From an uncultured Eubacteriales bacterium (GTDB taxonomy: Bacteria > Bacillota > Clostridia > Oscillospirales > Acutalibacteraceae), in contig CAKTEU010000042.1 of the NCBI GenBank assembly GCA_934552855.1, positions 1 to 13,726 on the forward strand: a stretch of DNA of 13,726 nt, written 5' to 3'. Below are positions 1 to 6,324 of the stretch, in pieces (position 1 is the stretch's first letter; each line of letters opens with the position of its first letter). The notes under the pieces are model-generated. The model was not told the origin of the DNA and did no database searches. It saw only the letters and a program-made list of their open reading frames with translations. Made by a program: the position numbers and the translations under genes.

Positions 1-3
1 ACA

Positions 4-36
4 AAACTGACTCCGCTTGAAAAGCGAAATCAGTTT
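4..36 (-). terminator. Possible rho-independent terminator of the leftward glycerophosphotransferase gene
   Basis: An imperfect hairpin has a 7-bp outer stem (4-10 with 30-36) and a 5-bp inner stem (14-18 with 22-26), joined by a symmetric 3-nt internal loop. On the minus strand it is followed by a short T-rich run at the very edge of the window. It lies about 100 bp beyond the stop of the leftward gene, and 37-133 holds no gene that I can support. The T-run is cut by the window edge, so this is a moderate call. Confidence 0.4.
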
Positions 37-133
37 GTTGCTTAAAATTTAATTATTCTACCTTAGGCTCCTTTTTTGTACTGTCTGCACAATCTGGGGC
101 AGTTCAATTTGCCCGGCAATCCTTTTTGTATAC

Positions 134-1534
134 TTATTCGTCGTGTACCGTTTTGTTTTCATCTTCATTTTCGTTTTCATCGTCATCGTCCTCGCTTTCG
201 GGAACAAAGTCTTCAGAATGAGGAATGAGATGATACGGCTTGTTTTCAAGCGGTTCTTTTCGTTTATGAATGTTCAGCGCATCACCGAACATAACGTCCA
301 TAATACGTTCGGTTGCATGACCGTCGCATGAGGACATGAATTTTTCACGGAATGCGTGAACACGTTCTTTGTCAAAAAGCTTATCAATATTTTGAATATA
401 TTCGATAACTTCGGTTGTGCTTTTAACAACGGGACCCGGAGCAAGTTCAAAGTAATCATAATAAAAGCCTCTCCAATCGAAGAAATTTTCAAGGTCATGA
501 GCCAAGAAAATCATCGGCTTTTCAAAAAGCGAATATTCAAAAACAAGCGAGGAATAGTCCGAAATGCAGATATCACTGACGCAAAGAAGGTCTTCAATTG
601 TCATGTCATCCGTCATATCACGGGCAAAATCCGCACAGACTTCCTGAATAACAGGACGTTTTCTGACAAGCGGGTGGTGCTTCATCAAAAGAACATATTC
701 ATCGCCGAGAACGTATTTCATAAACTCCGGACTTAAAACGTTCGGCGTTTTTGCTTTTGCAACCCTTCCTCTGAAAGTCGGAGCATAAAGAATAACCTTT
801 TTGCCCTTGGCTTCAGGCATAAGGGTATAAAGCGTTTCATAAGCCTTGGCAATAAAATCTTTGTCATAAAAAATATCGGTTCGGCTGCTTCCGAGCGCTT
901 TGACAACGCCGCTTTCGTGGCTGTAATTCATTGCTTCTTCATAAGCCCAAATGACCTCGGGGCTGCTTACGGTTACGTTTGTATAACCCCGGTTAAAGGG
1001 ATATTTTTCCATTTCTTTTCTTGTTGCGCCGAAAATTGCGTCGGCAGTACTGAAACCGAACTTTTTAAAGGCACCGCAGCCGTGCCAAAGCTGTGTGATG
1101 ACGGTTTCCGGGCGGAACTTAACATGAGAAGTAACATTGGTTGCTTCGTCAAAAAAAACATATTTTGCCGTTGCAATATCCCGAAGCATTTTTACGCAGT
1201 TTTTTCTGTATTGTTTTCTTGTAACATAGGTATTCCTGAGAAAATGACAGTGCAGGTCAAAATCATAATTTATATAAAGAGTGTCATACATCAGCTTGAA
1301 GCTGTTTGTGAGCGACGGAAGGCGAAGCTCAATAAAAACAACCTTATTTTCGTCAACGGGTTTTCTTGCCGCTTTTCGATAAACGCCGGGATAAAGAATT
1401 TTAAAAGTATAAAACTTATAAATCGGGTTTGTGTGTTTAATGACAAAGTTTTTGAGCTTTCTCAAATTCCGAACAAAAAAGAGATAGATCGTGTACAAAA
1501 ACGTACTTTGAAGAAAATCTTTGATTTTAGCCAT
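134..1534 (-). CDS. CDP-glycerol glycerophosphotransferase family protein (TagB/TagF-like)
   Basis: This enzyme family transfers glycerol-3-phosphate from CDP-glycerol to a lipid-linked acceptor at the inner face of the membrane during teichoic-acid-type polymer synthesis. The 466-residue product shows the family hallmarks in order: QLWHG (148-152, with the essential His), GSSRTD (215-220), LYAPTFRG (249-256), KHHP (285-288, the second key His), SDYSSLVFEY (325-334), RGFYYDYFELAPG (355-367) and DGHATERI near 404-411. There is no fused GT2 domain, so the length is nearer TagB than full-length TagF. The basic, aromatic N-terminus (1-60) could aid membrane association. The C-terminus ends in a very acidic tail (about 447-466). 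The ATG at 1534 has an AAAGGA-type ribosome site 12 nt upstream and a strong promoter at 1585-1612. Primase or polymerase activity cannot be told from the sequence; a role in capsule or another wall glycopolymer is also possible. Confidence 0.93.
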   Translation of the reverse strand: MAKIKDFLQSTFLYTIYLFFVRNLRKLKNFVIKHTNPIYKFYTFKILYPGVYRKAARKPVDENKVVFIELRLPSLTNSFKLMYDTLYINYDFDLHCHFLRNTYVTRKQYRKNCVKMLRDIATAKYVFFDEATNVTSHVKFRPETVITQLWHGCGAFKKFGFSTADAIFGATRKEMEKYPFNRGYTNVTVSSPEVIWAYEEAMNYSHESGVVKALGSSRTDIFYDKDFIAKAYETLYTLMPEAKGKKVILYAPTFRGRVAKAKTPNVLSPEFMKYVLGDEYVLLMKHHPLVRKRPVIQEVCADFARDMTDDMTIEDLLCVSDICISDYSSLVFEYSLFEKPMIFLAHDLENFFDWRGFYYDYFELAPGPVVKSTTEVIEYIQNIDKLFDKERVHAFREKFMSSCDGHATERIMDVMFGDALNIHKRKEPLENKPYHLIPHSEDFVPESEDDDDENENEDENKTVHDE

Positions 1535-1584
1535 TTAAAAAGCAGCATCCTTTCGGTTATTTGACGTGATTAATTAATAGATAT

Positions 1585-1612
1585 ATTGTATACTAATTTT
1601 GTTTTTTGTCAA
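1585..1612 (-). promoter_or_regulatory. Sigma-A-type promoter of the glycerophosphotransferase gene
   Basis: On the minus strand there is a perfect TTGACA -35 box (1607-1612), a 16-nt spacer and a TACAAT -10 box (1585-1590, 5 of 6 to consensus). Transcription would begin near 1578, giving a leader of about 45 nt before the ATG at 1534. Confidence 0.75.
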
Positions 1613-1651
1613 GTCATAGAAAAAGTTTTGAGTCGGTATTTGCCGTTCGGG

Positions 1652-1680
1652 TTGATTTTTTGTTCTTTCGGTGATATACT
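1652..1680 (+). promoter_or_regulatory. Extended -10 promoter of the glycerophosphodiester phosphodiesterase gene
   Basis: A TTGATT -35 box (1652-1657) is followed by a 17-nt spacer and a TATACT -10 box (1675-1680), with a TG extended -10 dinucleotide at 1672-1673. The predicted leader is about 30 nt and holds a strong GGAAGGAG ribosome site (1699-1706), 10 nt before the ATG. The promoter is back to back with the leftward one at 1585-1612. Confidence 0.75.
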
Positions 1681-1716
1681 GTCAACAATGATTTTATTGG
1701 AAGGAGTCAACAAAGG

Positions 1717-2478
1717 ATGTCTCACATTAATGTTATTTCTCACAGAGGTGCTAATATTTACGCTCCGCAGAATACTCTTCCGGCATTCAAAAAGTCGCTT
1801 GAAATCGGCGTTGACGGTTTTGAGACCGATATACATATAACCAAAGACGGAAAGCTTGTTCTTTGCCATAACTATACAATTGACAGCACATCGGACGGAA
1901 AAGGAAGCATTTCGCAAATGACGCTTGAAGAACTTCAAAATTACGACTTCGGTTCTTATTTCAGTCCCCGTTTCACCGGAACAAGAATTCCGACAATGGA
2001 CGAATTTCTTTCGCTTGTTGAAAATGCAGATATTTCCGTTTTGAACATTGAGCTTAAAAGTCCGAAGGAAAACGAAACCGCAATAGTCAGCGAAACCATT
2101 CGCCTTGTTAAAGAACACAAGCTTTTTGACAAGCTTATTATTTCAAGTTTTGACCCAAAACTTCTTGTTGAAGCAAAACAGATTGATAAAACCTGCAAAA
2201 CCGGTTTTCTTTACAGCGTAAACAGGAAAACCGCTTTGCCGATGCTTCGCCATTCGGTTGAGGTTGCAAAAGAGCTTCAGGTTGACGCATTGCACCCGCA
2301 AAACGTTTTTGTCAACGAAAAATATGTTTATGAAGTTCACGAAGCCGGCCTTATTGTCAACACTTGGACAGTCAACACGGTAAGGGACATTGAAAAAATG
2401 ATTTGCTGCGGCGTTGACGGAATAATCACCAACTATCCCGACGTTACAAAGGGAATTATTGAAAAGCACACATATTGA
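1717..2478 (+). CDS. Glycerophosphodiester phosphodiesterase (GDPD family, cytoplasmic)
   Basis: It hydrolyses glycerophosphodiesters, the products of phospholipid or glycerol-polymer turnover, to sn-glycerol-3-phosphate and an alcohol. The 253-residue protein has the single-domain TIM-barrel layout of the short UgpQ-like enzymes. The catalytic HR pair is H9-R10, metal ligands are in ETD (E36, D38), the second catalytic His is H51, E112 and K114 lie in IELK, and the C-terminal NTWTVN and CGVDGIITNYPD (231-242) motifs are present. No signal peptide is visible, so it should act in the cytoplasm. The usual PENT motif reads PQNT (Q18). The start is fixed by the GGAAGGAG site at 1699-1706. It is divergent from a CDP-glycerol-using enzyme, which suggests a shared glycerol-phosphate theme, although both genes have their own promoter. 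Confidence 0.95.
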   Translation: MSHINVISHRGANIYAPQNTLPAFKKSLEIGVDGFETDIHITKDGKLVLCHNYTIDSTSDGKGSISQMTLEELQNYDFGSYFSPRFTGTRIPTMDEFLSLVENADISVLNIELKSPKENETAIVSETIRLVKEHKLFDKLIISSFDPKLLVEAKQIDKTCKTGFLYSVNRKTALPMLRHSVEVAKELQVDALHPQNVFVNEKYVYEVHEAGLIVNTWTVNTVRDIEKMICCGVDGIITNYPDVTKGIIEKHTY

Positions 2479-2485
2479 TATTATT

Positions 2486-2526
2486 AAAAAACAACCACCA
2501 CATTTTTTGCGGCGGTTGTTTTTTTT
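2486..2526. terminator. Bidirectional rho-independent terminator between the convergent GDPD and thiamine pyrophosphokinase genes
   Basis: An 11-bp stem (2486-2496 with 2514-2524) starts in an A-run and ends in a T-run, so it can work for both strands. It extends through one A-C mismatch to two more G-C pairs. The T-run overlaps the stop codon of the leftward gene (2525-2527). Confidence 0.85.
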
Positions 2527-3142
2527 ATATCTTCAAATTTCTGACAATCATCAAAACCCCGTTTTTGACCGAAATTTCCGCTCCGCTTCCAAGAAGCTCG
2601 TTGCTTTCACCGAGGGGAAAAGATGAGGTTAAAACGGCGTTTTCAAGTATATACTTAAACCCTCGTTCGGTCACTCCAATTGACGTATCGGAAAGCGAAA
2701 AGACCGAAACGGTTCCCGTTTCTCCTTTTTGAAAAAAGAAGGACGAATTTTTGATTGCCGTCACCGTTTCACGCTCTGAAACAAGCGTACATTTTACGTT
2801 TTTTTCGCACAGGTATTTTAAAAGCTGCAGATTTGAAAAAGTGTGATCAAGCCTTCCGCCCAGCGCACCGAAAATTATAAAATTGTCATATCCCCTTTCC
2901 ATTCCGCAAGTAAGAGCAAGAAAAGTGTCGGTTTCGTCCTTTTCGGCCGGGTGAACCTCAATGTTTTCAAGTTCGGGTATCCTTCCGAGCGAATCGAAAT
3001 CTCCGACAACAAGATCCGGCGTTATATTGTTTTCAAGTGCTTTGAGATAGCCGGCATCGGCACAGATTATATAATCGTCTTTATCTTTGTTTATTATTAT
3101 TTTCCCGCTTTCTCCGGCAGCAATTATATAACAGATTTTCAT
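2525..3142 (-). CDS. thiN: Thiamine pyrophosphokinase
   Basis: It transfers pyrophosphate from ATP to thiamine to make thiamine pyrophosphate, the salvage route in the cytoplasm. Family motifs are plain: ADAG (28-31), TPDLVVGDFDSLG (41-53), EKDETDTFLAL (67-77) and GALGGRLDHTFSNLQLL (92-108). The 205-residue length fits the family. I place the start at the ATG at 3142, not at an in-frame Met codon at 3184, for two reasons: a GGTGA ribosome site lies directly upstream of 3142, and the -10 box of the likely promoter (3175-3180) would put the transcript start downstream of 3184. The predicted leader is only about 25 nt, too short for a TPP riboswitch. The gene stands alone, without other thiamine genes in view. 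Confidence 0.93.
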   Translation of the reverse strand: MKICYIIAAGESGKIIINKDKDDYIICADAGYLKALENNITPDLVVGDFDSLGRIPELENIEVHPAEKDETDTFLALTCGMERGYDNFIIFGALGGRLDHTFSNLQLLKYLCEKNVKCTLVSERETVTAIKNSSFFFQKGETGTVSVFSLSDTSIGVTERGFKYILENAVLTSSFPLGESNELLGSGAEISVKNGVLMIVRNLKI

Positions 3143-3174
3143 CTTTTCACCTTTTGTTCCTTTGATTTTCAAAA

Positions 3175-3203
3175 AGTATAACACAAAACAAAAGCGTTTT
3201 CAA
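3175..3203 (-). promoter_or_regulatory. Extended -10 promoter of thiN
   Basis: On the minus strand, TTGAAA (3198-3203), a 17-nt spacer and TATACT (3175-3180) are preceded by TG plus one base, an extended -10. Transcription would start near 3168, so the first usable start codon is the one at 3142. Confidence 0.7.
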
Positions 3204-3222
3204 CAAATGAACGGTTTTCATA

Positions 3223-3251
3223 TTAAGACTCGGCTTTTTCATATGTATTAT
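3223..3251 (+). promoter_or_regulatory. Possible promoter of the alanine/glycine symporter gene
   Basis: TTAAGA (3223-3228, 4 of 6) and TATTAT (3246-3251, 5 of 6) are spaced by 17 nt. This is the best match in the short gap before the symporter, but it is weaker than the other promoters here. No glycine riboswitch fits into the gap of fewer than 100 bp. Confidence 0.45.
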
Positions 3252-3271
3252 CCGTAAAGGGGTGATTTGAT

Positions 3272-4882
3272 ATGAAAGAGCTTTTTTATATCACCGAGAA
3301 AATCAATTCTGTTGTCTGGGGAACACCAACGCTTATTCTTATAATTGCGGTTGGAATTTATTATACCGTTTCACTCAGATTCTTTCAGTTTTCAAAGCTT
3401 TCGCTTTGGCTTTCAAACACACTTTTTGCAATTTTCAAAGAAAAAAGCACACGAAAAAGCGGCGAAAAAAATGCATTTTCTCAGTTTCAGGCAATGGCAA
3501 CCTCTCTTGCGGCAACGGTTGGCACAGGCAACATTGCAGGTGTCGGAACAGCAATATCCGCCGGCGGCCCGGGTGCGGTTTTTTGGATGTGGTTTTGTTC
3601 GGTGTTTTCAATGATGACAAGCTATGCCGAAAACTCGCTGGGAATTTACTATCGTCAAAAAGATAAAAACGGCGAATGGCTCGGCGGACCTATGTACTAT
3701 CTTAAAAGCGGACTTTCAAAAAAAGGCGGGACTTTTCTTGCGGCGGCGTTTTCGTTTTTTACTCTTTTTGCATCGTTTGGAATCGGCAACATGACTCAGT
3801 CAAATTCAATTGCAGCTTCGCTTTCCTCTTCATTCGGCGTTTCAAAGGCTTCAGTTGGGATTATAACTTTTGCCCTGACGCTTTTTGTCATACTCGGCGG
3901 TTCTTCAAGAATCGGTGCACTGACCGAAAAGCTTGTTCCGTTCATGGCACTTTTTTACATCGGTGCTTCGCTTTATATTGTTCTGTTTAATTTTTCGCAA
4001 GTAGGTCACATTTTTTCGGCAATAATCAAAAGTGCGTTTTCTTTTGAGGCGGTTGCAGGCGGAATTTCCGGTGCGGCGATTAAAAAAGCGATTTCGGTAG
4101 GCTTTCGCAGAGGCGTTTTTTCAAATGAAGCCGGACTCGGTTCAACCGTAATGGTCGGTTCTTCTTCAAGCGTTAAAGAACCGGCGGTTCAGGGTATGTG
4201 GGGAATTTTTCAGGTTTTTGTTGACACAATAGTGATATGTTCGATGACGGCATTTGTTTTGCTTTCGGTTTCGGTTCAAACCGTTCCGCTTTTTGAAGCA
4301 ATGAACAATACCGGCAAAAAAACGCAATATGTTGCGCTTTCAAAAGAAAATGACGGAGAAAAAGTCCGGCTTTGCGGCAGCAGAGAAAACCGTATGTTTT
4401 GCTTCAAAAACGGCAAAATTTTATTAACGGACGAAACAACATTTATCAATGTTATTGCGCTTCAAAAAGACGAAAACGGTGCATTTTTTGAAAAGATTGA
4501 GGGTGCTTCACTTGTTTCGCTTGCGTTTTACTCGGTATTTGGAAAATGGGCAGACATTATTCTTTCGCTTTCAGTCACGATGTTCGCATTTTCAACAATC
4601 ATCGGCTGGTCGTTTTACGGCGAAAAAAGCGTCGGCTATCTTTTCAAAGGTAAGGGAAAAGCATTTTATCGAATTTTATTTTCGGCTCTCACCTTTTTCG
4701 GAGCAATCACAAAACTTGATGTTGTGTGGAACATATCCGACATTTTTAACGGACTTATGGCCGTTCCGAACCTTATCGGACTGATTTTTCTTTCAAAAGA
4801 TGTTTTCGGCATCACCGAAAATTATATCAGAAGAAAAAAAGGAGAGCCTCTTTCTCCCCTGCTTAATATTCATGATATATGA
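3272..4882 (+). CDS. Alanine/glycine:cation symporter (AGCS family) with a hydrophilic insertion
   Basis: It is a secondary transporter that imports alanine or glycine with Na+ or H+ across the cytoplasmic membrane. The family signature is clear: GTGNIAGVGTAISAGGPGAVFWMW (84-107) with following Tyr-Ala-Glu, GGPMYYL (138-144), FRRGVFSNEAGLGS (278-291) and FSTIIGWSFYGEKSVGYLF (440-458), within many hydrophobic segments. At 536 residues it is longer than the usual 440-480. The excess lies in about residues 337-410, a polar stretch where other family members go almost directly from one membrane segment to the next. The ATG at 3272 has AAAGGGGTG (3256-3264) 7 nt upstream. No terminator follows; the promoter of the next gene begins 8 nt after the stop, so partial read-through into it is likely. 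The substrate cannot be fixed from the sequence. Confidence 0.93.
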   Translation: MKELFYITEKINSVVWGTPTLILIIAVGIYYTVSLRFFQFSKLSLWLSNTLFAIFKEKSTRKSGEKNAFSQFQAMATSLAATVGTGNIAGVGTAISAGGPGAVFWMWFCSVFSMMTSYAENSLGIYYRQKDKNGEWLGGPMYYLKSGLSKKGGTFLAAAFSFFTLFASFGIGNMTQSNSIAASLSSSFGVSKASVGIITFALTLFVILGGSSRIGALTEKLVPFMALFYIGASLYIVLFNFSQVGHIFSAIIKSAFSFEAVAGGISGAAIKKAISVGFRRGVFSNEAGLGSTVMVGSSSSVKEPAVQGMWGIFQVFVDTIVICSMTAFVLLSVSVQTVPLFEAMNNTGKKTQYVALSKENDGEKVRLCGSRENRMFCFKNGKILLTDETTFINVIALQKDENGAFFEKIEGASLVSLAFYSVFGKWADIILSLSVTMFAFSTIIGWSFYGEKSVGYLFKGKGKAFYRILFSALTFFGAITKLDVVWNISDIFNGLMAVPNLIGLIFLSKDVFGITENYIRRKKGEPLSPLLNIHDI

Positions 4883-4889
4883 TAATGTA

Positions 4890-4918
4890 TTGATTTTTAA
4901 GCGTTCGGGTGGTATACT
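4890..4918 (+). promoter_or_regulatory. Extended -10 promoter of the ArsC-like/DUF896 operon
   Basis: TTGATT (4890-4895), a 17-nt spacer and TATACT (4913-4918) with TG at 4910-4911. The -35 box, spacing and -10 region repeat those of the GDPD promoter at 1652-1680, including the GTCA just downstream of the -10. No GAAC-N4-GTTC LexA box of the Bacillus type is visible nearby. Confidence 0.75.
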
Positions 4919-4952
4919 GTCATAGCAAATCAAAACAAAAGGAACAAATAAC

Positions 4953-5309
4953 ATGAACATTCAAATATTCGGCACGGCAAAGTGCTTTGACACAAAAAAA
5001 GCTCAAAGATACTTCAAGGAAAGGAGCATAAAATTTCAGTTTGTTGACCTTTCAAAATTCAGCATGAGCAAAGGCGAACTTAAAAGCGTACGCATTGCAA
5101 TCGGTGGAAAACTTGACGACCTTATAAATGAAAAATCAAAAAAATACAGCTCGTCTTTTATCAAATACCTTGCGTCCGACGAAGCAAAGGAAGAAAAGCT
5201 CCTTGAAAACGGCGAGCTTTTTAAAACTCCGATTGTAAGAAACGGAAAAAAAGCCACAATCGGCTACTGTCCGGATGTTTGGAAACAATGGGAAACGGAG
5301 GAAAAATAA
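4953..5309 (+). CDS. ArsC/Spx/YffB-family thioredoxin-fold protein
   Basis: The 118-residue protein has the ArsC-like fold: a short strand, then a single N-terminal Cys (C11) in KCFDTKKAQRYF (10-21), an internal helical segment, and a late KTPIV (91-95) cis-Pro loop followed by GYCPDVWKQW (104-113). Known members are arsenate reductases, the Spx regulator and the YffB reductases. C11 matches the catalytic Cys, but the pattern is CxxT, so the Spx-type CxxC switch is absent. The Arg before the cis-Pro that ArsC uses to bind arsenate is replaced by Thr. A thiol reductase or glutathione/thioredoxin-linked role is therefore likelier than arsenate reduction; this is inference. A second Cys (C106) lies near the C-terminus. 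An AAAGGA site (4938-4943) sits 9 nt before the ATG. The stop is 1 nt before the next gene, so the two form an operon. Confidence 0.85.
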   Translation: MNIQIFGTAKCFDTKKAQRYFKERSIKFQFVDLSKFSMSKGELKSVRIAIGGKLDDLINEKSKKYSSSFIKYLASDEAKEEKLLENGELFKTPIVRNGKKATIGYCPDVWKQWETEEK

Positions 5310-5310
5310 A

Positions 5311-5523
5311 ATGGTTACTCAAGAGCAAATCAACAGAATCAACGAACTTTCAAAAAAATCAAAAGCCGAAGGGCTTAGCGAAGAAGAAAAGGCCGAACAG
5401 CAAAAACTTCGCCGCCTTTATATCGATTCGTTCAAGGAAAGCCTTGTTTCCCAGCTTGAAAACACATACTATATCGATGACACAGGCCACAAGAAAAAAG
5501 CAACAAGAAAACCAAAAAAATAA
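5311..5523 (+). CDS. DUF896 domain protein (YnzC family)
   Basis: This is a 70-residue, highly charged protein with the DUF896 pattern: INRINELSKKSKAEGLSEEE followed by KAEQQKLRRLYIDSFKESLVSQLENTYY and a Lys-rich tail. Members such as B. subtilis YnzC are small helical proteins of unknown biochemical role; YnzC belongs to the LexA-controlled yneA operon there. Here no LexA-like box is seen, and the partner gene is an ArsC-fold protein, so the SOS link is not supported. I chose the ATG at 5311 because GGAGG (5297-5301) lies 9 nt upstream; an in-frame ATG at 5275 would add 12 residues and overlap the preceding gene without its own ribosome site. The gene ends at a long hairpin terminator that begins 3 nt after the stop. 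Confidence 0.9.
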   Translation: MVTQEQINRINELSKKSKAEGLSEEEKAEQQKLRRLYIDSFKESLVSQLENTYYIDDTGHKKKATRKPKK

Positions 5524-5526
5524 AGC

Positions 5527-5562
5527 AACGCCGAAGAGGAAGACTTTTTCCTTTTCGGCGTT
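5527..5562. terminator. Strong bidirectional terminator between the DUF896 and lipoprotein genes
   Basis: A 15-bp stem (5527-5541 with 5548-5562) contains one G-T pair and encloses a 6-nt loop. It is followed by a T-rich run on the plus strand and, on the minus strand, by a T-rich tract that runs into the end of the DUF896 gene. It serves the rightward DUF896 gene and the leftward lipoprotein gene, whose stop codon begins 3 nt away. Confidence 0.88.
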
Positions 5563-5565
5563 ATT

Positions 5566-6192
5566 TTATTTATGGGGAACGGTTTCGGTTCGGATTTTTG
5601 TTGTTTCTTCAAAAAGCGGTTTACTTTCTGGCTTTTCGGTTTCTTCAATTTTTTTGAGCCAAGTATTATAAATAATAACTTCAAAAGCAACATCGTTTGA
5701 AAGCGAAACAAGATAGTATTCATCGACTTGCTCTGTCCGTTCACCGCTTTTTGAAAAAGTTTTTTCCTTATCAAGTTCAAGTCCCAAAAGAACATTTTTT
5801 GCTTTTTCTTCGCCAAGTCCGGAAAAGGCACAAAATGAAGCAAGCACAGACGAAAAGAAACGTTCACGGTCTTCGGCAGAAAAAGCGGTTTTGGTTTTTC
5901 CGTCGCTTTTTGCGGCAACTATTCGACACTCATAAAGCTTTTTACTCTTGTTTGCAAAAAGCTTTGTGAGTATTTTTTTGCCGCTTTCACCATTTGAAAC
6001 AGCAGAAAAAGAATATTCCTCGCCACCGTCATTTTCTGTTCCGATTATATCGGAAAACAAAAGTGAAACGTTTGAGTTTTTATTATACCGTTCAACGAAC
6101 GTTCCCATATCAGGCGTTTCGTTTTCACTGCACGCACAAAGAAACACAACAATTATCAACAGCGGAACAATTATTTTAAAAATATTTTTCAT
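5566..6192 (-). CDS. Putative lipoprotein of unknown function
   Basis: I do not recognise the family. The 208-residue product starts with a classic lipoprotein signal: MKN, a hydrophobic core of about 14 residues and a lipobox LCAC whose Cys is residue 21, so the mature part should be anchored on the outer face of the membrane. The mature domain begins with a polar SENETPD linker, has mixed alpha/beta-looking sequence with an FSSVLASFCAFSGLGEEKAKNVLLGL helical stretch, and ends in a Glu/Lys/Thr/Pro-rich tail that looks disordered. The start at 6192 is supported by GAGGTG about 7 nt upstream; an in-frame ATG at 6225 would place 11 polar residues before the signal peptide. The gene lies 133 bp after the acyltransferase stop, with a strong terminator between, and no convincing promoter is seen in the 55 bp after that terminator. 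Confidence 0.8.
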   Translation of the reverse strand: MKNIFKIIVPLLIIVVFLCACSENETPDMGTFVERYNKNSNVSLLFSDIIGTENDGGEEYSFSAVSNGESGKKILTKLFANKSKKLYECRIVAAKSDGKTKTAFSAEDRERFFSSVLASFCAFSGLGEEKAKNVLLGLELDKEKTFSKSGERTEQVDEYYLVSLSNDVAFEVIIYNTWLKKIEETEKPESKPLFEETTKIRTETVPHK

Positions 6193-6229
6193 ACGGTACA
6201 CCTCGCCGAAAGATAGATATTCCAAAACC

Positions 6230-6247
6230 TTTTGTTTTAGAACAAAA
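6230..6247. repeat. Perfect inverted repeat before the lipoprotein gene
   Basis: Arms TTTTGTT (6230-6236) and AACAAAA (6241-6247) enclose TTAG. The repeat abuts the acyltransferase terminator, and its outer part supplies that terminator's T-run. It may be no more than the terminator tail, or an operator in the short lipoprotein leader. Confidence 0.5.
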
Positions 6248-6281
6248 CGGTTCGGCAGCCACCGAAGTGACTGCCGAACCG
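6248..6281 (-). terminator. Rho-independent terminator of the acyltransferase gene (UUCG tetraloop)
   Basis: Read on the minus strand, a 15-bp stem (6267-6281 with 6248-6262), with one U-G pair, closes a C(UUCG)G tetraloop and is followed by TTTTGTT. It starts about 45 bp after the leftward stop codon at 6325. This is one of the strongest hairpins in the window. Confidence 0.9.
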
Positions 6282-6324
6282 CAAGAAAAGATTTATAGAA
6301 AGGGGAGAGAGGATGTCGAGTTAA

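Noticed and set aside
917..1564. A 215-codon rightward open frame antisense to the glycerophosphotransferase gene
   Set aside because: It lies almost wholly opposite a gene with strong family motifs, has no recognisable domain and lacks a ribosome site.
3143..3271. TPP riboswitch before thiN or glycine riboswitch before the symporter
   Set aside because: The predicted thiN leader is about 25 nt, and the divergent gap is too short and shows no thi-box or glycine aptamer elements.
4890..4952. LexA/SOS box upstream of the DUF896 operon
   Set aside because: No GAAC-N4-GTTC sequence or close variant is seen in the promoter or leader.
4953..5309. Arsenate reductase and an arsenic-resistance operon
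   Set aside because: The arsenate-binding Arg before the cis-Pro is absent, and no arsR, arsB or acr3 gene is nearby.
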